DNA of 64,000 nt, taken from NCBI GenBank assembly GCA_965112735.1, contig OZ218952.1, positions 5,766,001 to 5,830,000 of the forward strand, read 5' to 3'. Under the pieces are notes generated by a model. It did no database searches and was not told where the DNA came from. It saw only the letters and a list, made by a program, of their open reading frames with translations. Below are positions 24,186 to 34,787 of this stretch, one piece after another (position 1 is the stretch's first letter; every line of letters begins with the position of its first letter). A program made the translations under genes and the position numbers. This DNA comes from Phaeosaccion multiseriatum. Lineage: Eukaryota; Ochrophyta, other classes.

Positions 24186-24607
24186 GGTGCCAAGGGAAGG
24201 GAGATAGAGAGACAACACTGTAACTGACGAGAGAGAGAGAGAGAGAACAGGAAGAAGAGGAAGAGGGGGAGAGTGCGTGGGTGTGCCAGTTGGTGATATA
24301 GAGTCACAGTTGGGTCGTCGACGTTTTTGCTTATGCAGAGCTGTTTTCTTCATTTACCCATGCCCCTGACGCTCCAGCGGGCCCGACACGAACGATCGAT
24401 TCGCCCTGGCTCGTATCAACTTTATTCCGATGGGGAGGACTGACGAGTCGGAGGGACACGACCTCGGGGGCTAAGTTCCCCGGGGCGATACACAAATTTA
24501 CAAAAATAGATGGCACTTAATATGTCCTCACACACACAAAAGGAAGGCAGAGTCAGGGTCAAAACGCCGTCTGTTTCTTCTTCCCTGCTTACTGAGGCTC
24601 ACTACTA
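24186..24607. other. Intergenic region between MsrB and the Sfi1/RGS-like gene
   Basis: This is the only gap between same-strand neighbours (422 bp). It should contain the MsrB promoter (side near 24186, with a GA repeat about 24226-24245) and the 3' end of nothing on the + strand. The part near 24480-24535 is AT-richer and may include terminal sequence of the downstream gene. No coding exon or structured RNA was recognised. Confidence 0.35.
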
Positions 24608-27600
24608 CTACCAGTGGCTGTACGGAAACAGGCGATCGGCAATGAAGGGCCGCCTGTCCTGTGTTTGGTGGGTCTTGGTGTTGAAGTAGGTAATCACTCG
24701 TCGGCTGGGGTCCAACTTCTTGAGCCAGTCCTCGGTAAGGGCCCTTCTCGCCCTTCGTCTTGCTATCCACTGCCTGGCGAAGCACTGGACCACCTGCAGG
24801 GCAAAGTCCAGATCCTCGTCATCCCAAAGCGAGAGGTGCTCCTCAAAGGCCTCTTGGTCAAGGCGGAACCCTTTGGGTAGGGCTGCCAAAGCGGCCTCCT
24901 CTGCTGCTCTCGCGGCGTCGAGCTCTGCCTGCGCTGCCGCAGCTGCTGCTCTCTGAGCGAGAGCCTCTCGGAGAGGATCCTCAGCACTCATGAGCTCGGC
25001 TTCGAAGGTGCGCGCCTGCCACTCTCGCACCTCGTCGTACAGGGCCTCGCCTAGCCACCAGTCGGAAATGCGGATGAGGATGCACACCGCGCCCTGTATA
25101 TGTGTGTCCAAGCCAAACGAGAGAAAGAGGCATACATATGGGAGGAGGGTTGAGTTCGGGATGGTTGATGGACTTGAAACGCTCCCTCCCTCCACTTACC
25201 GCCTCCGCGACGACGCCCTCTTGCCGTGCCTGGCGCTCTTCCTCAAACGCCGCGCGCTCTGCCTTGGCCGCGAGGGCCCCGAGGAGGGTGTGGCTGAGTT
25301 CCGCTAGCACTGCCTCCACTACGCACTCCGCCACTCCGTCCACCTTGGCTCCTCGTTGGCTCCGCACCTCCTCCTTGAGCATCCTTGCCTCCCGCAAGAG
25401 GCCCTCCCAGCGCTCTTCGGACAGTCTCTTGCTCGCTTCCTGAAGGGTGAAGGGTGAAGGGTGAGGGGTGAAGGCTTTAGGCTTGAGGTTGAAGGGCCTG
25501 GCTGCAGGACGGGCAAACGAGTGACACCGCACCTGCGCGAGCTGTCGCTCCTTCTTTTCCTTTGCGGCCGTGTACCTCCAGCCAAGATCGGAGGCCCAAA
25601 ACCCGGCGGAAATCTGGTCGTGGAGATAGAGCAGCACGCGCCACTGGAGCAAGTCGAACATGCCTGATGAGGCAGCGAGGAAGGTAGGCAAGGGGGGCTT
25701 TGAGGCATGCCAAGAGAAGGCAGGTGGCAAGTAGTCTCATCCTGCCGCACACGCACCCTTCTCCACCCTGCTCTTTTCCTGCGTCATGCCCAAAAAGCCG
25801 TGTCGCTCGGAGCGGGTAGGGCTGCCCTCCATTTTCGGCCTGCAGTCACAGCGCGGGGCAACGGAAAAGGGAGAGAGCGTAGGACAGAGAAAGCTGTGTC
25901 AGCGAGCGAGTAGCTACTAACTACCAGAAGAGCACAGCAGTAGCGGGGGCAGGGTAGGGCCGCCATCATACCTGAGCCCAGAGAGAGTCTTGCACAGCGC
26001 CGGGAGGAGGTCTGAAGGGACCCACGCCTTCTGCAGGCTGTAACCGTCTAGGTACTTGCGGTACACCTCGAAGGCCTGTCGAACAGCACATGTTTGTCAT
26101 TTGTGAGAGCCTGCTCTCTCCCATCCGTAGCTAGAGCGAGCAAGACTTGACCCATTAACACATCCACCCACCTCGAACTGGAAGGCCGGGTCGTCACTGC
26201 GCACGGCTCTCCACTTATTGATGGCTCTCCACAGCTCCATCGTGTTGAGCATCTCCCCCGGCCCCCAAGTGCGCAAAATGTACAGAGACAGCACCTCCCA
26301 CCCACTGCCCTCATCGCGCAGCGCCAGGTCGAAGCGAGCCAGCGTGGGGGGGTGCTCCTCCAACGAGTGCGACTCCAGGGCTCGGTCTCGTCGAGGGTCG
26401 GCAAGCGTCGAGCCAGGTTCAGCAAGGCCTCTCTCGCCCTTTCGCTTGTCCGTCGCAACGTGACGGCGAAGCTTGGCCTCAATCTCAGCCTATGGGATTT
26501 GATTCGGTGAGAGTGAGATGGGACATGTGAGAGAGAGCACTTTCCTCTCGTTGTGCAAATGACCAAGGACCAAGTGTTGGAAGCATCACCACATCACCTG
26601 AGCCTGCACGCTCGCCCAATGCTGCAGATAGTGCTCTTCCAGGACAAAGCCCTTCCCGCAAAGGGGGTCGCAGCACTGGTAAGGGGGAGAGAGAGAGCCA
26701 AACAAGTGGCAGTTACAGAAGATGGGTGAGTGACTCAGGAGCAAGAAGCAGCTAGGCCCCTCTTTCGCCTCTCCTCTGACTACCTTGAAGGCTGGCGGCC
26801 CCCTTCCGGTCACTCCCTCGGCTTCAAAGTCGTGCGCGACGCTCCTCCGGGCCTCCCTCATGGCCTCAAGCAAAATACGCTCCTTGGCCTCGTGGAGCAG
26901 TCCACGCGAAGTGCCGCCGAAGCCTCCTCTTCCACCGCCGTCCGCCCCTAGTGTTGTGAGCGTGAGGGAGGGCCTATGTCGGCCTAGGCTTAGCGCCAGC
27001 TGATCCTCCTGCCTGATACGCTTCATCTCCTGCCGGAGCTGCTTGAGGCCACGCCCGTACCGCCACTTGGCCTCAAGCTTGCGCTTCGCCTCGGCCTGCG
27101 CCTGCCCCACCTGCTCGTTGAGGAGATCCTGTCGAGCCCTCTCTCTTCGCATGCGCAGTCGTACATCCTTGTCCTTGGCGTTGTTGACATACTCTGCCAC
27201 GACGGCATTGTGGTTTCTCTTGAGGGTGTCTCGCACCAGTTGCCGCGCCTTTTTGCCTCGCAGCAGCCGCGTGAGGCTGTCAATGATCCGCTTCAAGATG
27301 CGATAGCTCACTCGCTGCCTCATACCACGCCAGTGAGACTTTTAACGTTTCGGGATCGATCAGGGTTGGGAGAGCGGGAGGGTGTACTATTAGAGGAGAG
27401 AGAGAGAGAGAGAGAGAGACGGCATCGTTTTCGTTCCTTGCCTAGAAGCACTTTCTCTCACCTGGCACCACACAGCCACGAAGTTTGCCTTGCGGTCAAA
27501 TTTTCTCGCCAGCACAAAGTGTTGCCACGAAATGAAAGCCGGGGCCTGAATGGTTCGCTTGAACATGCTGCGCGCCGAGCGGCACACGTCGCGGTACAGT

Positions 27601-29766
27601 ACCCAGCTATGGAAGCACCTCGTCTGGCACCGGTGCGTGAGGCGGTGCAGAGCCTTCGCCATCTTGTCTCGTTTCTCCCCCTGCACCAAGTGGTGAAACT
27701 GCACCCAGCGCCCGAAGTACTCTTTGCGGTGGGTGTAGGTAAACGGGGGGAGGAGGCAAGAAGAGAGACATGTCATCAAAGGAGAGACTTGTAGGGAGCC
27801 ACCATGCACAAGAAGCTGGTACTGTGTGTGGCGGTCTGTCTTTCTACTCACGTTTGCCGTTGCCCGAGACGGAGCTGCACAAATGAGCCCGCATGAACCG
27901 CTTCACCTTGTATTTTTGCTTCCAAAGCCTGAAGCGCTCCCTCATGACGGCCAGCCTACCCCACTTGCCCCGCAGACGCAAGAGGGGCGCCCAGCGGCAG
28001 CGACAGGAGTAGCCTCTGTAGCAGGCCTGTGTGTGATATTGTGTGGTGAATTGCTTGACTCTTTAGGGGTCCTGTCCTTCCCACCACCGAAGAGACTCTA
28101 CCCTTCTTACCTGGATGCGGGTGGCTTGCCTTCTCCTGTGCGCCTTCTTGGGCGGCCACAGCACTTTCCACATGTTCTGAATGACACGTGTTGGACTGTC
28201 AACCTCCTCGAACAGGACCTTGCCGGGTCGGGCCGTCAGGCTGAAGCGCGCCTCATCAAGGGGCCAGAAGTTGCTGGCCAGAGTGACGTACAACTCGTAG
28301 TCTCGCTGCCGCTCCCAAGCCTCCGTGTATAGCTCCAAGTGTCGCTGAGAGCAGTAGAGACACGACGAAAGAGAAACCGCTTGAAACAGACGGAGTGATG
28401 GGCTCATACCCAGGAAAGCGCTTCTCCCTCCCACCTACCTGCATGCGCTCCTCTCTAAACATGCTACGCTTCTCCTCCTGCGCATGGGCTTTCTGTTCCG
28501 TTGTAATGATGGCCTGCCATCGCACAATTCGACGCTCCAGGGGAAGGCGGCGTAGCTCGGCCAGTAGATGAGCTCGCTTCCCCGCCGCACGGATCCTCGC
28601 AGTCTGCAGAGCCAGAGGGCGAGAGTCAAGGAAGCTGACGACAACAAGCACACAGTGGGACAGCAGGGTGGTGACAACCACGCTTACCTCTGCTAGAGCC
28701 AAGCCGTCCCCCTGCCCATTGCTGCTGCTGCTGCCGGAACGGGGGCTACTGGGCACGCCCACCTGGGAACGCAGCCAAGAAACCAAATGAGAAGCCCAAG
28801 AATGGGGAGCGAGAGGCTGGCTGCCCATTTCACTGACCTTCGCTCCCTCCGTCCTCGCGAACCAGTAGCGGTACTGCCCGCCTGCCTCCTTGAGCTGTGC
28901 AGCGCAAGCCTCCCGGACAGCAATTCGGACCATCTCCTGCGGCACACGCGTGCTCACCTCACCCGCCAGCAAAGAGCTTCCGATCTGGGCATGGAAGACC
29001 GTCCGCTCCTTACGCAGCGCTGTGATCGTCAAACGAGCGGAGGAGTGTGAGGTGCGGTGACCCCTCCTCCCTCCCTCTCTCGTCGGAAGAGGATCGTAAC
29101 ACATATCGCTCACCTCTCTCCAAGCTCCTCACTTCCCGCACGCTATCCTCAGGCATGAGCACGTATGCTGTTCCATGGCTGCTGCCGACCCGGTCAGACT
29201 TCCCTCTTGTGCTCAAAGACGCTTTGCTACTACAAGCCGTCCCCGCCCTGGAAGGAGGCTTCCCACGACCCCTTTCCGGACCCCGCTGACCACCTCTCTG
29301 CCGCTGCTCCGGTTCGGCCGGCTCGTCCCGCTTCCAGTACGCCCAGATGGGCTCATTGGGCATCCGCTCCTGCGGCTGGAACAGCTTCTGAGGCTCGACA
29401 CGCCTGTAGAGGTCAACACATCATGCAACTGGCTGAGGGACCTTCGGATTGAACGAATTTGACCAGATAGGCAGGGTCGCACCTGAAGGCTCTCCTGGCC
29501 TTCTGCTCCACCTGGGGCCCTCCAACCACACCGAGATGCGCATCCAGGCGTATGTCAACGTTCTCAGCCTGCGGCACGTATTGATACTGTTCCTCATACT
29601 CCCTGACCTTTGCCGCGTGCGCTCGATTCACCCACGCTGATCGTATCGGGCCATTCTCCTTGATGGGGAAGACAGCCAGCGGGCACGCCACTGCTTCCGT
29701 CCGGCAGCGTTTCCGGGATGCTCGCCCAACCTGGTCGGGCTGCTGAATGCTCGGCAAGACCGTCAT
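24608..29766 (-). CDS. Large coiled protein with Sfi1-like repeats, C2H2, RGS-like and IQ segments
   Basis: Sixteen exons close in phase to about 1219 residues; no family name recognised. Exons: 29766-29483, 29403-29114, 29019-28838, 28762-28688, 28603-28439, 28344-28111, 28026-27852, 27721-27462, 27338-26784, 26675-26598, 26489-26172, 26075-25972, 25839-25757, 25663-25533, 25439-25200, 25093-24608. The N-terminal region is disordered. At about 440-555 there are repeated F-x-x-W units (ERFRLWKQK, YFGRWVQF, FHSWVLYRD, FISWQHF) like the centrin-binding Sfi1 repeat. Next come basic coiled coil, a CC-x3-C-x8-H-x3-H zinc-finger-like unit (741-766), and an RGS-like helical domain (about 805-905; LNTMELWRAINKWRAV, FEVYRKYLDGY). 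More coiled coil follows, then an IQ-like motif near the end (VVQCFARQWIARRRARRAL) with a short tail. A cytoskeletal or centrosomal scaffold is a guess. The start codon is the least certain element. Confidence 0.6.
27396..27419. repeat. (GA)12 microsatellite in an intron
   Basis: A perfect GA run in the intron between the exons ending at 27462 and starting at 27338 of the Sfi1/RGS-like gene. Confidence 0.85.
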
Positions 29767-29891
29767 TCGATTTGATGATAGTTTCTTCGTTTCTTCAGGG
29801 CTGCTTGGGGGGGTGCGGGTGTTGGTGCTCCAAAATTTTCTGTAACGGCATCCTCCTCTTCCCCTTTGCTTTTTTTTCCTCCATTCTAGCC

Positions 29892-29900
29892 TTTATATAT
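29892..29900 (+). promoter_or_regulatory. TATA-like box upstream of the orphan glycoprotein gene
   Basis: TTTATATAT lies about 75 bp before the start codon, in an otherwise mixed-composition divergent region of 208 bp shared with the Sfi1/RGS-like gene. Position and sequence fit a core promoter for the + strand gene; no transcript data are available. Confidence 0.4.
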
Positions 29901-29974
29901 TTCGCCCTGCCTGGAACCTCAGGCAAGCTATGAAGCTCTCGACATGGTGAGGTGAAAGGAAAGAGAGAGAAGCA

Positions 29975-31747
29975 ATGTACTACGCGCTTCATGTGCTTCT
30001 TTGTGGGCTGGTACTTTTGCTCGAGGACAGTCATGGAGCCATCACTCCATGGTGGTATGGCGTGCACTCCACAGCGACCGATACCTGCTACGATTCCTCC
30101 ATTAGTGACTATCGCCCCTGTCATGAACTGGGCTGTGGATTTGAGGGACTTAATCCATGCCAAGACCTCTTTGAAGGGTGCCTTTTTGCCACCTACGAGG
30201 CGAAGGACGACTGGTTCGACCGTATAGTCGACAATGATATGCCAAGCTACAGGCTTCCGCCTGCCGGAGAGAACGCCACAATCATCACCGACGAGCCGCT
30301 CTATCACGTGCTGTTGGATACCCCGCTTTACAACTGTAGTGTGGACATGGGCGGTGTTGCCATCAATTTTTGCTATGAGGTTCAGACCCCAATCTCTGGT
30401 ACCTTGTACAGGCACGTGGAGTGTTCGGAGGCTGACACATACGATAATTTGAGGAAGGATATCGCCTCAGAATGGTGGTCTGAAGCAATAGATTCGGAAG
30501 GCAATACCTTTTCTATGGCTGACGCATTCAACACGACGGCGGGGGCTGACGGGTACTCGCGCGTGCAGATGAACTATCTCGACCCCGACAGGGCAGTTTC
30601 TTTTTACTCGGCATCGATGGGGCAAGCAGTGAAGCTCAACCTCACGTGTAGCCACAGCAGCAGCAGTAGCAGTAGCAGTGCTCCACCGAATGTTACGTCC
30701 TCGTGCGTGTACTTTGAAACGAAGGCCACAAACTGGAGTCCGCCGCTGCTCAATCAGACGGCGCTGAATGTTTCGTATCGCTTCGACGCGCCTGCCGCGT
30801 TCCCAATTGTGCCTCAAGAGGAGGCATATCACTACTTGACCAACAGCGAGGCGGGTGATGTGATTCACAACGAAACGAACATTGTGAAGCGGACGGGTGA
30901 GGACACTGCCTCCGATTGTTGGGGGGAATACGCTCAGTACCAAGGAGAGGGCGGGGAGTGGTACCACACATTCCCGGGAACGGATGGCGCCTCGTATGCT
31001 CTGAACCACACTTTCTACGTTTCACAGCACTCGCTTACAACGAGTGTTGTGCAATCAGTGTACGACCCCACAATGAACGATACGCTGTGGGGCCGCAATT
31101 TGCGCCTTCGGATCAAATGCGATACGCTGCTCGATGAGCTTAGCTTTGGTTGGGTTTACTTTGCGACGGGGGGCTTGGACTCGTTTTCGTGTGATGAAGA
31201 TGTCGCCGGTATTATTTGCGACTTTTCACCCACACCAGCACCCGCTGTCGTAGCACCCACCCCAGCTCCCGCCGACGGGGTAAACTCGAGCGGCAACGGT
31301 ACATCTGTATCGCTCGAGGTGGGGTTGGTGATCGCGGGAGCTGTTGTACTCTTCATCGCAGCAGCTGCCTTTTACGTTCTCAACCACCGCCACGTGGGTG
31401 GGGCAAAAATTGAACCCACAGCTCCGCGGGAGGGTTTGAGCGACGAGACTGCGGAACAGAAGAAACGGAGGCTCAGCTTAGTAGGGGGAGAAGCAGCACA
31501 TCCGTTAGTGGCAGGCCAGGGAGGAGACTCTCCAGCAGCAGCAGACGCACTGCATGCCTTTGACGCAGACGCACTGCATGACTTTGACGGTGGTGGCGGG
31601 ATCATGATGGACGACGAGGTAGAAGCACAAGCAGTAAGTGGCATCGAATCCATAGAGCAAGGTCATCGAGACGTTCATGGGGACTTCAAGACCATGCAGC
31701 TAGACGGGGAGGAGCACACGGAATGGGAAACGGAGCATGAAGGATAG
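29975..31747 (+). CDS. Orphan single-pass membrane glycoprotein
   Basis: One uninterrupted frame of 590 residues; I do not recognise a family. It has a signal peptide (residues 1-22), a cysteine-rich ectodomain of about 420 residues with some 13 N-X-S/T sequons, a Ser run encoded by AGC repeats, and a Pro/Ala/Thr-rich stalk (SPTPAPAVVAPTPAPA). One transmembrane helix (GLVIAGAVVLFIAAAAF, about 450-468) is followed by a cytosolic tail of about 120 residues rich in Asp/Glu. The tail contains an 8-residue direct duplication (ADALHAFD then ADALHDFD). The ectodomain may be two diverged copies of one module: each half has a cysteine, a WW/CW element, a DG-containing stretch and ends in a strand like LNLTC or LRIKC. 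Type I topology is predicted. A cell-surface or endosomal receptor-like role is inference only. The lack of introns contrasts with its neighbours. Confidence 0.72.
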   Translation: MYYALHVLLCGLVLLLEDSHGAITPWWYGVHSTATDTCYDSSISDYRPCHELGCGFEGLNPCQDLFEGCLFATYEAKDDWFDRIVDNDMPSYRLPPAGENATIITDEPLYHVLLDTPLYNCSVDMGGVAINFCYEVQTPISGTLYRHVECSEADTYDNLRKDIASEWWSEAIDSEGNTFSMADAFNTTAGADGYSRVQMNYLDPDRAVSFYSASMGQAVKLNLTCSHSSSSSSSSAPPNVTSSCVYFETKATNWSPPLLNQTALNVSYRFDAPAAFPIVPQEEAYHYLTNSEAGDVIHNETNIVKRTGEDTASDCWGEYAQYQGEGGEWYHTFPGTDGASYALNHTFYVSQHSLTTSVVQSVYDPTMNDTLWGRNLRLRIKCDTLLDELSFGWVYFATGGLDSFSCDEDVAGIICDFSPTPAPAVVAPTPAPADGVNSSGNGTSVSLEVGLVIAGAVVLFIAAAAFYVLNHRHVGGAKIEPTAPREGLSDETAEQKKRRLSLVGGEAAHPLVAGQGGDSPAAADALHAFDADALHDFDGGGGIMMDDEVEAQAVSGIESIEQGHRDVHGDFKTMQLDGEEHTEWETEHEG

Positions 31748-31807
31748 TAGAAACCAATGTATATATCACGCATTGCCTTGAAAACTCTATCAAGCGTAGC
31801 AGTGGTA

Positions 31808-32628
31808 CTATGTGCCTTGAAACGCCTTGAGCGTAACGGTAAAATCGAGCGTTGCGTGTGGGGGGATGTCTGGTGCGGAGCCCTTGGCTCCGTAGCCGAG
31901 TTTCGGAGGGCAAACGATCCGTCGTTTCTCTTTGAGACACATGCCCAACACGCCTTGGTCCCAGCCCTTGATCACCTCCCCAGCCCCAACTTGAAAGGAA
32001 AAATCAGAGCTGGCGTCAAACTGACTGCCGTCCATCAGCTTCCCCACATAAGCAACGGACACCATATCGCCATGGTCCACAACACGAGAGGGGTCCGTTC
32101 CTGGATTTAAGGTCTCAATCGCAACTCTATCTTCCTCTGGTACTTCATACTCAGGATCTCCTGCGACACTGAACCTTTGCCCCTCCTTGATCAGCACCCC
32201 CTGCTCCACACCCTTCTTGAGAGCCTGTGAGGAAGGAGGGGCAAGGGGATGGTCAAGGAGGAGGACTCTGGGGATGTAGACATGGGAGGGCAGCTTCCAC
32301 TCCCACCCTCCGTGACCATTCACCTCTGATCCCATCGACTGGGAGTAGCGTATCACCCATTTCCCACTGGTACGTCTTCTTCTTCTTCTTCTTCTCCCTC
32401 TCCCCCTCCCTCTTCCTTTACCTGCTTGAAAGCGTTTGCATTCTCCAGCTGAAACTGCGACTTTGTGGCCTTGGCAAGGGCCTGTCTACTGCTTCCCCCG
32501 GCATCCTTCAAGAGGCGGATGGCGAAAACCAACTTCTCGAGCACCGTCTTTGGCGAGGCGGCCGCTGATCTCTTCTTGGGCTTCGTGATCGCACCCCCGC
32601 GGCCTCGAGCTGCTTTCCGCTTGTCCAT
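31808..32628 (-). CDS. Linker-histone-fold (H15) / FKBP prolyl isomerase fusion
   Basis: Two exons (32628-32422, 32224-31808) give 207 residues. Residues 1-25 are a basic tail with KPKKRS, a possible nuclear signal. Residues about 25-100 match the winged-helix globular domain of H1/H5: [20 protein letters not shown], then the recognition-helix region, then [20 protein letters not shown]. Residues about 115-207 are a complete FKBP domain: [59 protein letters not shown]. The product should be a nuclear chromatin-bound peptidyl-prolyl cis-trans isomerase. FKBP25 and the yeast nucleolar FKBPs also carry N-terminal nucleic-acid or histone-binding modules, but of different folds. The single intron falls inside the H15 domain, so the fusion is not at an exon border. 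It shares a 149-bp divergent region with glucokinase. Confidence 0.85.
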
Positions 32629-32735
32629 ACTCCTCAAAGCTCCTTTCCGGACGGAGTATCTGATCTCGCAGAGAAAGAGAAGAAAGGTTGGAAGTCTGCG
32701 AGTTGGTGATACAACCTTCCTGGCAACGCCCTCGA

Positions 32736-32744
32736 TTTTATATC
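32736..32744. promoter_or_regulatory. TATA-like box in the FKBP/glucokinase divergent promoter
   Basis: TTTTATATC sits 34 bp before the glucokinase ATG and 108 bp from the FKBP ATG, within a 149-bp divergent region. If used for glucokinase the leader would be extremely short, so it may instead serve the FKBP side. Orientation is therefore open. Confidence 0.3.
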
Positions 32745-32777
32745 CGCCCGAGAGAAGCCCGAGAAGCACAGCTCGCC

Positions 32778-34529
32778 ATGCCGTTCATAGTAGCTGGTGA
32801 TGTCGGGGGGACCAACTCCCGCTTCATGCTCCACACGGTCTCTTGCGACATGAGATCTCTCAAGGGACACAAGTACGTTCTCCCGTCGGTCTTCCCGTCC
32901 TTTTCGTTCTTCATTCCCGCTCTACTGGTGCCGTCCTCACTATATAATGCTGATTCCAAGCCTGCGGTTTTTCGTCTCGCGCTCTTGCTTAGGGCGCCGG
33001 GCGAAAAGGTTTTCAGCAAGGAGTATACCAACGATGGAGTTGGTGAGTTTATCGATCAACTCAGACGCTTCTTGAGCGACGCCGAGTGCAGCAGCCCTCC
33101 AGTGGTGGCGTGCATCGCCATCGCGGGGCCTGTGGTCGAAGACAGGGTGACAATGACCAACCGTGAATGGGTCATTGACGGCAGGGAGGTGAGCTGCCGT
33201 CTGGTCCGAGAGGATGATAGCGCACCGCCTCACTCCCAACTCTCTCACTCACTCCCGGCGCCCATTAGATCGAGCGGCAGCTGGGCATCAAATCCGTTCG
33301 TCTGGTGAACGATTTTGTGGCCGCTGGGTATGGCTTGCTGACCTTGGATGTGGACACCGAGTGCGCTACGCTGCATAAGGGCAAGCGGATTGCCGGTGCC
33401 CCCATCGCCTGCCTGGGGGCCGGGACGGGGCTGGGGGAGACGTACCTGACGTGTCCCATTGGACGGGGAAGCGGTATGGACTACGACTGCTTTCCTTCGG
33501 AGGGAGGGCATGCAGAGCTTGCTCCTAGAAACGACCTCGACTACAGAATGATTCGGCACATTACGGTCAGTGTGCTTGCTCCACGTCAACAAGCCCACGG
33601 AGCTTCCCAACCCTAACCTACCCACCCACCCCCCAACTCCGCACAGGAGACGCTCGACATCACGCGCTGTTCCGTAGAGCGTGTGGTGAGCGGAAAGGGC
33701 CTTGAAAACGTCTACAACTTTCTCGCCGACGAGTTTCCAGAGCGGGTCAATGCCCAGGTACAACAGGGGCGCAGGAGACGTGTGGTGCCTCAAGCAACCT
33801 TTCTTTACACACCGCCACACTCTCTCCCTCACCCTGTCCAAGGTGCACCTCGAGATAAAAGGCGGGGGAGACCAGAAGGGGAAGATCATCGCCGAGAACT
33901 CCCAACAGGAGGGCTCCCTCTGCGAGCAGGTAGGTGGTTCCTTGCGTCCTTCTCTTGTATCGCCGGTGAGAGCACGCTTTCATCGCTTCCGATCACTTCC
34001 CTCCCTCCCCTGACCCCAGGCCATGAACATTTGGGCTGAGCACTACGGCGCGGAAGCGGGCGTGCAAGCGCTCAAGTACATTCCTCACGGAGGCCTCTTC
34101 CTTGCCGGAGGCCTCACGCCCAAGAACCTCGACCTGCTGCAGAGGGGCGGCGCGGATGGCGTGTTCCTCAGGGCTTTATTCGCGAAGGGGCGCGTGTCAC
34201 CCATCTTGAAGGACATCCCCATCTACGCCGTGCTGAAGGAGGACATCGGCCAGAGAGGGGCACACTTGGTCGCCTTTAAGGTGAGTGCGTGAGCGTCCGA
34301 GAGAGAGAGAGTGAGAGAGAAAGGGGAAGGCCTCCCTCGCTCTGCTGACGCTGCTTCGCCCTCGCCCCCAACGCTCCTCTTGCTGTGAAAGCTTTTCTTG
34401 CGAGAAGACACGGAGGCCATGGTCACGAGGAACCATGTGTGGAGCCTCACTCGACTAGGGGCAGTGGCCACATTCGCCGCCCTGGTGGGAGTGGCCCTAG
34501 GCCGGATAGCATCAGCTGCAAGCCACTGA
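32778..34529 (+). CDS. GLK: Glucokinase (bacterial Glk family) with C-terminal membrane anchor
   Basis: ATP-dependent phosphorylation of glucose to glucose-6-phosphate. Seven exons (32778-32872, 32993-33188, 33269-33565, 33647-33757, 33843-33929, 34020-34280, 34392-34529) give 394 residues. The family marks are GDVGGTN (7-13, phosphate loop), AIAGPV, VNDF (110-113), GAGTGLGE (147-154), PSEGGHAELAP, and FLAGGLTPKNL near the end. This is the Glk type used by many algae and protists instead of eukaryotic hexokinase. The last exon adds a tail absent from bacterial enzymes: a 16-residue hydrophobic helix (LGAVATFAALVGVALG, 371-386) flanked by arginines and only eight residues from the end. This looks like a tail anchor, possibly to the mitochondrial or plastid outer surface. 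The next gene downstream is AMPK beta. Confidence 0.9.
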
Positions 34530-34787
34530 CAAAGACAACGCATTCCTTCACCTAAGAGCATTTATTAGGGGCACACAAATTTAATTGCGCACCTCTCTCC
34601 TCTCCCGTTTGGGGCGGAGGAGGGAACTCCACACAATGTACACCCAATTTTGGCCGAAAAAGCAGCTGCAGCGACGAATTACCCTAAGTCGCCCCGCCCC
34701 CCCTACCCGGCTGCACCACTCGACATTGAACCGCCCCAACCCCTCCCATCTATGTATTTACAGTAACTCGGCAGCACATGACACACA

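Noticed and set aside
32778-34529. Recent bacterial transfer of glucokinase
   Set aside because: The gene has six introns and the base composition of its neighbours; the Glk type is common in algae and protists, so any transfer is ancient.
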